A stretch of 64,000 nt of DNA from Agaribacterium sp. ZY112 (GTDB lineage: Bacteria > Pseudomonadota > Gammaproteobacteria > Pseudomonadales > Cellvibrionaceae), in assembly GCF_041346925.1 (NCBI RefSeq), contig NZ_CP166840.1:2413001-2477000 (forward strand). The letters run 5' to 3'. The notes under the pieces were generated by a model that saw only the letters and a program-made list of their open reading frames with translations, had not been told where the DNA came from and ran no database searches. Shown here one piece after another: positions 57,291 to 64,000 of this stretch; position 1 is the stretch's first letter; the number at the start of each line of letters is the position of its first letter. The translations under genes and the position numbers were made by a program.

Positions 57291-58414
57291 GCCAAGCTAA
57301 TTGTTCAAGCCAACTCTTAGATAAGCACTGCGGTCCTTACGCACATTCGGGCAGCAGTGTAAGAAAGCATATGTGGCAGGTATGTTTGGCTCTAACACCG
57401 TGTACGCTTTTCTCTTTGTACTTATTTGGCTGGCCCGCCATCTTTTTATTTTTCTGTACTTGCCTCTCTGCTTTATTGTTTGAAGCGTTGTGTTTGTATA
57501 TGCGCAAAGACCCTTTAGTGAGAGTTATGGATGGCTCTGCCTTGCTGTGCGCCTGGATTCTGGCTCTAACCCTACCGCCTTGGGCGCCGTGGTGGTTAGG
57601 TGTTGGTGGCGCTTTTTTTGCGATTGTCGTTGGCAAGCAGTTATATGGTGGCCTTGGACAAAATATTTTTAACCCTGCTATGCTGGCGCGTACGGCCTTA
57701 TTAATTACCTTTCCTATGCAAATGACAACATGGGTAGAGCCTACGCCTATTGTCTTATCAAGCAGTCCCGATTTTTTCAGCGCGCTTTTAATTAGTTTTT
57801 CTTCGGCCACAAATATAGATGCCTACAGTGGCGCCACCGCTTTGGGGTCTTTAAAAACCGCACTGAGCATGGGCCAAAATGTCGAGCAAGGCCTAGCAGA
57901 GTTGTATCAGCCTTTATACGCCTTTATAGGCTGGAGCTCTGGCAGTATGGGGGAAAGTTCTGAGCTACTTATTTTATTAGGCGCTGTATATCTTCTGTGG
58001 CAGCGTATTATTAGTTGGGAAATTCCAGTAGCAATGTTACTGGGTTTATTTGTCTTCACTCAGCTTAGCCATATCCTCGATGGCGAGCATTATGCAGCTG
58101 CAAGTTTTCACCTCTTTAGCGGTGGTGTTGTGCTGGCTGCTTTTTTTATTGCAACAGACCCAGTGTCATCACCAAGCTCCTCTTTGGGACGTATTGTCTT
58201 TGGTTTAGGTTGCGCGCTACTTATTTTTATTATTCGAAATTGGGGCAGCTTTCCAGAGGCAGTCGCATTCGCGGTACTTATTATGAATGCCTTTAACCCC
58301 TTAATAGAGCGCTATCTAAGGCCGCGTATTTATGGCCGATTAGCCAACAAAGAAGCATTACCCAATCTTGCCTCATTTGAATTAGCGCAAAAACTTAAAA
58401 GGCCAAAATCATGA
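57287..58414 (+). CDS. rnfD: RnfD, membrane FMN subunit of Rnf complex
   Basis: RnfD is a membrane subunit with covalently linked FMN. The 375-aa protein has about nine or ten hydrophobic segments, the QNIFNPAMLAR motif and DAYSGATAL, where the Thr of SGAT should carry FMN. GTG start; it overlaps rnfC and rnfG by 4 bases each. It is needed to move ions with electron flow. Confidence 0.95.
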   Translation: MSQANCSSQLLDKHCGPYAHSGSSVRKHMWQVCLALTPCTLFSLYLFGWPAIFLFFCTCLSALLFEALCLYMRKDPLVRVMDGSALLCAWILALTLPPWAPWWLGVGGAFFAIVVGKQLYGGLGQNIFNPAMLARTALLITFPMQMTTWVEPTPIVLSSSPDFFSALLISFSSATNIDAYSGATALGSLKTALSMGQNVEQGLAELYQPLYAFIGWSSGSMGESSELLILLGAVYLLWQRIISWEIPVAMLLGLFVFTQLSHILDGEHYAAASFHLFSGGVVLAAFFIATDPVSSPSSSLGRIVFGLGCALLIFIIRNWGSFPEAVAFAVLIMNAFNPLIERYLRPRIYGRLANKEALPNLASFELAQKLKRPKS

Positions 58415-59151
58415 CTAGCCTCTTATTTAATATTGCCGAAGCGCGCGAGAAAATAAGTTATCAAAGCTTAGCTTTGGGGCTGCTCTGTGCACTGATTGCG
58501 ATTATCTTGCTCTTTGCTGAGTATTTTACGGCGCCGCTTATTAGTTTGCGTATCGCTGAAGACAGGCAAGCACTGTTAGAACAGGTGCTGCCCTCTGAGC
58601 TTTACGATAATCAACCTTTAGAGGAATCTTTAAAAATTCACGATGTGGCGTTTTCAGAAGATGCAGTCGAAATTTTTATTGCTCGCAAACACTCAAAGTT
58701 AAGTGCTTTTGTTTTTGAAATAAACACTCAGGGTTATGGCGGATTGATGAGCTTATTAATTGCGATGGATGTACAGGGTAAAATTATTGGTTTACGCACC
58801 CTAAAACACAAAGAAACCCCTGGTCTTGCCGATAAGATCGAACTGAGTAAAAGTGATTGGATCTTAAGTTTTAATGGTGAATCCCTTAAGAAAACCAGCA
58901 AGGAGCTGTGGGCTGTGAAAAAAGATGGCGGTAAATTTGATCAGTTTACTGGTGCTACCATCACCCCAAGAGCCATTGTCAGAAGAGTATATCAAAGCTT
59001 AGTTTTTTATCAGCGCCAACAAGGTGAATTACTTTCAAAAGATATAAAGAGTAGGCAGGATCAGGGTAAAGGAATAAGCAAAGGCATGAGTGAACATGGC
59101 CATCAACAAGTTGAACAAGATCTCGCCTTAAGTCAGGAGCAAACCTTATGA
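58411..59151 (+). CDS. rnfG: RnfG, periplasmic FMN subunit of Rnf complex
   Basis: RnfG has one N-terminal membrane helix and a periplasmic FMN domain with covalent flavin. I see the GYGGLMSLLIAMD stretch, LKHKETPGLADKI and the flavin site FTGATITPRAIVRR, with TGAT in place of the usual SGAT. The last 40 residues are charged and polar. It overlaps rnfD and rnfE by 4 bases each. Confidence 0.93.
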   Translation: MTSLLFNIAEAREKISYQSLALGLLCALIAIILLFAEYFTAPLISLRIAEDRQALLEQVLPSELYDNQPLEESLKIHDVAFSEDAVEIFIARKHSKLSAFVFEINTQGYGGLMSLLIAMDVQGKIIGLRTLKHKETPGLADKIELSKSDWILSFNGESLKKTSKELWAVKKDGGKFDQFTGATITPRAIVRRVYQSLVFYQRQQGELLSKDIKSRQDQGKGISKGMSEHGHQQVEQDLALSQEQTL

Positions 59152-59876
59152 GTGCTTCGTGTAATGGATGCCCCAGTGTTGAAGCTGCGCCGCCAGAGCG
59201 CCTGCGTGATTACTTTAATTTAGGCCTGTGGGAAAACAATATCGCTTTAGTGCAATTACTTGGTCTGTGCCCTGTTATGGCGGTAACCACCTCGGCAACT
59301 AATGGTTTGGGAATGGGCTTGGCGACCATGTTGGTCTTATTAGTAGCAAATTTATTTGTTGCGTGTTTGCGAGACTTTATTCCAGCCCAAATTCGCAATC
59401 CTGTGATGATAGCCATCATTGCTGCGACCGTTACCTTAGTTGATTTTGTCTTTAACGCGTGGCTGCACGAACTTTATAAAGTGCTGGGTTTATTTATTGC
59501 GCTGATTGTTACAAATTGTGCGATTCTTGGGCGAACAGAAAGCTTTGCCATGAAACATGGCCCTCTTGCCGCCGTGATCGATGCGCTAGGTATGGGTTTA
59601 GGTTTTACTTGGGCCTTAGTAGTGCTCGGTGGCATTCGTGAAATACTGGGCAGCGGAACCTTATTTGCCCATGCCTCTCTTTTGCTTGGCCCCAGCTTTA
59701 GTTGGCTAGAATTAACCATTGTCGAGCTTGATTCAGGTTTATTGCTTTCTTTGCTTCCTCCGGGCGGTTTTATTGTGCTTGGTTTATTAATTGGCCTTAA
59801 ACGTCTGATAGACAGCAAAGTAGACCAACACAAAAAAGCAGCACCTACCCAGTTTGTAGCCATAGAGGGAGCCTAA
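59148..59876 (+). CDS. rnfE: RnfE, membrane subunit of Rnf complex
   Basis: RnfE is a paralogue of RnfA and with it forms the membrane core holding a 2Fe-2S cluster between conserved Cys residues. It has about six hydrophobic segments with LVQLLGLCPVMAVTTSATNGLG and IVTNCAILGR. The 242-aa length fits. It overlaps rnfG by 4 bases and is followed 4 bases later by rnfH. Confidence 0.95.
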   Translation: MSASCNGCPSVEAAPPERLRDYFNLGLWENNIALVQLLGLCPVMAVTTSATNGLGMGLATMLVLLVANLFVACLRDFIPAQIRNPVMIAIIAATVTLVDFVFNAWLHELYKVLGLFIALIVTNCAILGRTESFAMKHGPLAAVIDALGMGLGFTWALVVLGGIREILGSGTLFAHASLLLGPSFSWLELTIVELDSGLLLSLLPPGGFIVLGLLIGLKRLIDSKVDQHKKAAPTQFVAIEGA

Positions 59877-59880
59877 TGCG

Positions 59881-60135
59881 ATGAACATAGTACTTGTTTA
59901 TGCCGCTTCTCAGCCTTTTGTTTTGCGTCGCTCTTTTCAGCAAAGCCCAAGCGTAGGTCAAGCCATAGAAGAAAGTGGCTTGTTAACGATGTTTAAAGAG
60001 CTTGATCTACGAGCCATTAAGGTGGGCATCTTTGGCCGCTTTGTCAGTTTGGATCACCAACTCGAAGACGGCGATCGTATAGAACTGTATCGAAAAATTA
60101 CCCGTGTCATCGACGACGATGACGATGACGACTAA
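59881..60135 (+). CDS. rnfH: RnfH, ubiquitin-like beta-grasp protein
   Basis: RnfH is a small protein (84 aa) of unclear role that accompanies Rnf in diazotrophs. The sequence has the beta-grasp pattern (VLVYAASQPFVLRR, VGIFGRFVSLDHQLEDGDRIELYRK). It ends in a run of eight Asp residues, odd for the family as I know it. It lies 4 bases after rnfE and 18 bases before nafY. Confidence 0.88.
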   Translation: MNIVLVYAASQPFVLRRSFQQSPSVGQAIEESGLLTMFKELDLRAIKVGIFGRFVSLDHQLEDGDRIELYRKITRVIDDDDDDD

Positions 60136-60153
60136 GCCTCTAGGAGCAGTACC

Positions 60154-60834
60154 ATGAATAGAGACACCGCCCTTGCCATAGCTATGGCAGCTAAAGAAAG
60201 CGACGTGCTCGAATTAAAAACCCTAATGCAGTTATTGCATCAGTGGGCAGGTAGCCACTTAGATGAAAAACTTAAAGATCTCGAAGCAGAATCCTTATTA
60301 CAAGCAGCTAAAAGTTTAAAGTTAGAAAGCACGATGCCAAGCTCTGTCGCGTTGGCTCAGTTGGCTTTTAATTTAAGGGCTCAAGTTTGTGAACAGCTTA
60401 AAACAAAGTACAACGATAAAAAATCACTACGTATTGCTTTGGCCTCAAATAGCGCAGACAAGCTCGATGGCCATTTTGGTTCATGTGATCGTTTTTTGAT
60501 TTATACGGTCAGTGCCGATGAGGCTTATCTTGAGCAGCTAAGATGTGTAGAAGAACCCGTAGCAGGGGAGGACCAAAGTCTAAAACGAGCTAAGTTAATT
60601 TCAGACTGCCAGCTCTTATATGTCCTTTCTATTGGTGGTCCAGCTGCCGCCAAAGTAATCCGTTCAGGTATACACCCGATTAAAAAAACGCAAGCTTGTG
60701 CAGCCCCTGAACTTATTACTCAATTGCAAGCGGTATTACAAGATGGTGCACCGCCGTGGTTAGCCAAGCAGCTAAGCCAAGGTAAAGAAAATAGAGTTCG
60801 GTTTAAGAGGGCGTTAACTGAAGAGGTTGGCTAG
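60154..60834 (+). CDS. nafY: NafY, FeMo-cofactor/apo-nitrogenase binding protein
   Basis: NafY (the gamma protein) binds FeMo-co and apo-NifDK and helps cofactor insertion. The 226-aa protein has an N-terminal helical domain (about residues 1-85) and a C-terminal NifX/NafY domain (about 90-210) with the FeMo-co ligand His107 in DGHFGSC. Its length is close to the 232 or so of Azotobacter NafY. It lies at the end of the rnf operon as in Azotobacter. A NifX- or NifY-type function is the alternative, but the two-domain build favours NafY. Confidence 0.88.
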   Translation: MNRDTALAIAMAAKESDVLELKTLMQLLHQWAGSHLDEKLKDLEAESLLQAAKSLKLESTMPSSVALAQLAFNLRAQVCEQLKTKYNDKKSLRIALASNSADKLDGHFGSCDRFLIYTVSADEAYLEQLRCVEEPVAGEDQSLKRAKLISDCQLLYVLSIGGPAAAKVIRSGIHPIKKTQACAAPELITQLQAVLQDGAPPWLAKQLSQGKENRVRFKRALTEEVG

Positions 60835-60951
60835 TTTAGGCCACGAATTCATAACTAAGAGTAAAACTGCCCTTTGCCTAAAATATACTCTATGGAGAAG
60901 TAATCTGGGATACTTCCGTGCTAACTCAACCGCCAAGGAGGGTAATGATTA

Positions 60952-61090
60952 ATGAAATACCACCAGATTACTTCAAAAGAAAGGTATACGATTTCTGCAC
61001 TAGGACAGTAAGGGTTCACCCCATCTGAAATAGCTCGAGAATTAAATCGATTCGTAAGTACCATAACTCGATAAGCGAACGAAACCTGTC
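60952..61090 (+). pseudogene. IS30-family transposase fragment (N-terminal, degenerate)
   Basis: Translation from the ATG at 60952 gives a clear IS30-type N-terminus (MKYHQITSKERYTISALGQ), followed by a TAA at 61009-61011, then in the same frame GFTPSEIARELNRFVSTITR and another TAA at 61072-61074. This is the helix-turn-helix part of IS30 transposases. A good ribosome site (AAGGAGG) survives. The catalytic part is missing, so it is a dead remnant, lying between nafY and nifH. Confidence 0.82.
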
Positions 61091-61112
61091 TAATAAGGTT
61101 TCACTAATTGGT

Positions 61113-61292
61113 TTAGGGTCTGAACAAAATCCATCTGTTGTTTTTCCCCGTTAAACTGAAATAGTCGGCTGTTTTATTTGAAACAAAATCAGTAAAGTCC
61201 TTTGTTTCATCTTTGTCTTGGAGTTCATTCTTTCCTTTCCTTGGGCTAGTTTTCGGGGTGTAGATCTGATTCTTCAGAGCTGAAGGAAATGC
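61113..61292 (-). other. open frame remnant of unknown origin
   Basis: On the minus strand there is a 59-codon frame bounded by stops, with no start codon. Its composition looks protein-like (LKNQIYTPKTSPRKGK, FTDFVSNKTADYF), but I recognise no family. It may be the tail of an eroded gene or chance, and lies beside the transposase remnant. Confidence 0.25.
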
Positions 61293-61386
61293 TTAAACGT
61301 GTTAATGATAAAAATAGGTTAGGCAGTGCATGCTCGTATTCTAGTGTTAGTAGGATCGCTATTTAACTGCACCTTTAATTTATCCT

Positions 61387-61420
61387 CCTAATATAAATAA
61401 TTGTCTTTATTTATATTAGG
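61387..61420 (+). terminator. terminator between nafY side and nifH
   Basis: CCTAATATAAATAA pairs perfectly with TTATTTATATTAGG around a 6-base loop, then GTTTCTTTTTT follows. This AT-rich 14-bp stem with T-run separates nifH from transcription arriving from the rnf operon. Confidence 0.85.
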
Positions 61421-61484
61421 GTTTCTTTTTTATCTATTAACACAAGCATCTTCATTGGTTTAAATTTTTTTTACATTGTAATGT

Positions 61485-61500
61485 TGTCATCAATAACACA
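61485..61500 (+). promoter_or_regulatory. NifA upstream activator site for nifH
   Basis: TGTCATCAATAACACA is an exact TGT-N10-ACA match, about 99 bases upstream of the nifH sigma54 promoter, the typical spacing. Confidence 0.85.
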
Positions 61501-61598
61501 AAAACGGTTCTCTTTTGTCGTTTATCTAGCGTGGTTTTAAATTCTTTTTTTGTATAAAAATACAATAAAAACAATTGCTTGCGGGTTTTTTATGCGTT

Positions 61599-61614
61599 TG
61601 GAATGAAAGCTGCT
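61599..61614 (+). promoter_or_regulatory. sigma54 promoter of nifHD(K)
   Basis: TGGAATGAAAGCTGCT has GG and GC ten bases apart and the same CTGC form of the -12 box as the rnf promoter. The nifH ATG follows 78 bases later, with a GGAGG ribosome site. Confidence 0.85.
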
Positions 61615-61689
61615 CTATATCTTATGTCTATTTAAAGTTTGTCCGTTTATTTACGGGCATGAGCAAGTCGTAACAGACCCAGGAGGTAA

Positions 61690-62571
<882 letters not shown>

Positions 62572-62671
62572 GCGTTTATCAAGTACTGACGAACAACCGG
62601 GGCTGGTAAAAATTCCAGTTAGGAACGCCACGAGCACCTATTACCCGTAGCTAGATTTGCAGGAGAATCTT

Positions 62672-64000
62672 ATGTCAGATTTAACACGTGACGAGGTCGA
62701 AAGCCTTATTAACGAGGTGCTGGAGGTTTATCCAGAAAAGGCGAAGGAAGATCGCGCCAAGCACCTTACCGCTAATGATCACTCTGCCGAGCAGGGTAAA
62801 AAGTGCATTGTTTCTAATAGAAAATCTCAACCTGGTTTAATGACCATTCGTGGTTGTGCTTACGCCGGCTCCAAAGGTGTGGTGTGGGGTCCAGTGAAAG
62901 ACATGGTGCATATTAGCCATGGCCCAGTGGGCTGTGGTCAGTACAGCCGTGCAGGTCGCCGCAACTATTATGTTGGAACGACCGGTGTTAACGCCTTTGG
63001 CACGATGAACTTTACTTCAGATTTTCAGGAAAAAGACATTGTTTTTGGTGGCGATAAAAAGCTAGAAAAGCTAATTGATGAAATTGAAACTTTATTCCCA
63101 TTAAACAAAGGCACCAGCATACAAAGTGAATGCCCGATTGGTCTAATCGGTGATGACATTGAAGCTGTGGCCAAAGTTAAACAAACTGAACACGGAAAAA
63201 CGATGGTGCCAGTGCGCTGTGAAGGTTTTCGTGGTGTATCGCAGTCTCTTGGCCACCATATTGCTAACGATGCTTTGCGCGATTGGGTTATCGGTGCACG
63301 TGATGGTGATGATAGCTTTGAAATAGGTGATTACGACGTTGCCATAATTGGGGATTACAACATAGGTGGTGATGCTTGGTCTTCACGTATTCTGCTTGAA
63401 GAAATGGGGCTGCGAGTGGTGGCTCAGTGGTCCGGTGACGGCACTATTACTGAGATGGAATTAACACCAAAAGTAAAATTGAATTTGGTGCATTGCTATC
63501 GATCGATGAACTATATCTCGCGTCATATGGAAGAGAAGTACGGCATTCCTTGGATGGAGTACAACTTCTTTGGACCAACAAAAACGATTGAAAGTATGCG
63601 CGAAATAGCGGCGCAATTTGACGAAACTATTCAGAAAAAATGTGAAGAAGTGATCGCTAAATATCAAGGTGAATGGCAGGCAGTGGTTGATAAATACCGC
63701 CCTCGTCTTGAAGGAAAAAAAGTCATGCTTTATGTCGGCGGTTTACGTCCGCGCCATATTATTGGTGCCTATGAAGACTTAGGTATGGAAGTAGTGGGTA
63801 CGGGTTACCAGTTTGGTCACAATGATGACTACGACCGAACCACAAAAGAAATCGGCGATGCGACTTTGATTTATGACGATGTCACCAGTTATGAGTTTGA
63901 AGAGTTTGTCAAAAAGGTTAAACCTGATCTGATCGGTTCGGGTGTTAAGGAAAAATACATTTTCCAAAAAATGGGTATCCCGTTTAGGCAGATGCATAGC
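62672..64000 (+). CDS. nifD: nitrogenase MoFe protein alpha chain NifD (partial, cut by window end)
   Basis: NifD with NifK forms the MoFe protein that reduces N2. The frame is open from the ATG at 62672 to the window end, 443 codons, with no stop. I see the P-cluster Cys residues in [21 protein letters not shown] and [12 protein letters not shown], and [13 protein letters not shown] with the FeMo-co ligand Cys. The last complete codons include the FeMo-co His in PFRQMHS at residue 442. AGGAGAA lies before the start. The C-terminus and nifK lie outside the window. Confidence 0.99.
   Translation, partial: MSDLTRDEVESLINEVLEVYPEKAKEDRAKHLTANDHSAEQGKKCIVSNRKSQPGLMTIRGCAYAGSKGVVWGPVKDMVHISHGPVGCGQYSRAGRRNYYVGTTGVNAFGTMNFTSDFQEKDIVFGGDKKLEKLIDEIETLFPLNKGTSIQSECPIGLIGDDIEAVAKVKQTEHGKTMVPVRCEGFRGVSQSLGHHIANDALRDWVIGARDGDDSFEIGDYDVAIIGDYNIGGDAWSSRILLEEMGLRVVAQWSGDGTITEMELTPKVKLNLVHCYRSMNYISRHMEEKYGIPWMEYNFFGPTKTIESMREIAAQFDETIQKKCEEVIAKYQGEWQAVVDKYRPRLEGKKVMLYVGGLRPRHIIGAYEDLGMEVVGTGYQFGHNDDYDRTTKEIGDATLIYDDVTSYEFEEFVKKVKPDLIGSGVKEKYIFQKMGIPFRQMHS

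Noticed and set aside
61549..61564. TGTATAAAAATACA as a second NifA site before nifH
   Set aside because: The spacer is 8, not 10 bases, so it does not fit the TGT-N10-ACA rule.

Overview
The window reads as chromosome of a Gram-negative gammaproteobacterium that fixes nitrogen and makes a complex exopolysaccharide. The lipoprotein-free secreted proteins, the Pro-Ser linker joined to a carbohydrate-binding-like module, the AT-leaning base composition and the Azotobacter/Pseudomonas-type nif order suggest a marine or polysaccharide-degrading relative of the Cellvibrionaceae (Teredinibacter-like). That placement is inference from gene content, not a computed phylogeny.

Region 1 (about 1-26.6 kb) is a Wzy-dependent exopolysaccharide locus. 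It holds the initiating sugar-phosphate transferase, two polymerase/ligase-like membrane proteins, four or five glycosyltransferases, a pyruvyl-transferase-like enzyme, a flippase, an outer-membrane beta-barrel, Wza-type export protein, Wzc-type tyrosine kinase, PHP-type tyrosine phosphatase, a VpsP-like protein and an acyltransferase. A LapG protease and LapD c-di-GMP receptor sit inside the locus, as does a secreted VWA / calcium-repeat / Pro-Ser / CBM-like protein. A UDP-glucuronate 4-epimerase-like enzyme and a phosphohexomutase supply sugar nucleotides at its end.

Region 2 (26.7-48.3 kb) is mostly housekeeping and signalling: purEK, prfC, an acyltransferase, an AI-2E-type permease, sthA with an HDOD gene, a degenerate receiver protein, a TonB-like protein, an RND efflux pair followed by a tightly packed membrane/PilZ/secreted set, the ergothioneine genes egtB-egtD followed by a PhzF/DapF-like protein, mgsA, and a tRNA-Arg(ACG) with promoter and terminator.

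Region 3 (48.3 kb to the end) is a Mo-nitrogenase locus beginning right after the tRNA. Leftward genes are nifL-nifA and nifB-fdxN-nifQ; rightward genes are rnfABCDGEH-nafY, then nifH and a nifD cut by the window edge. I can read sigma54 -24/-12 elements and TGT-N10-ACA NifA sites before nifB, rnfA and nifH. NifL-NifA would therefore switch on cofactor synthesis (NifB, NifQ, NafY), low-potential electron supply (Rnf) and nitrogenase (NifHD) together. A decayed IS30-family transposase lies between nafY and nifH.
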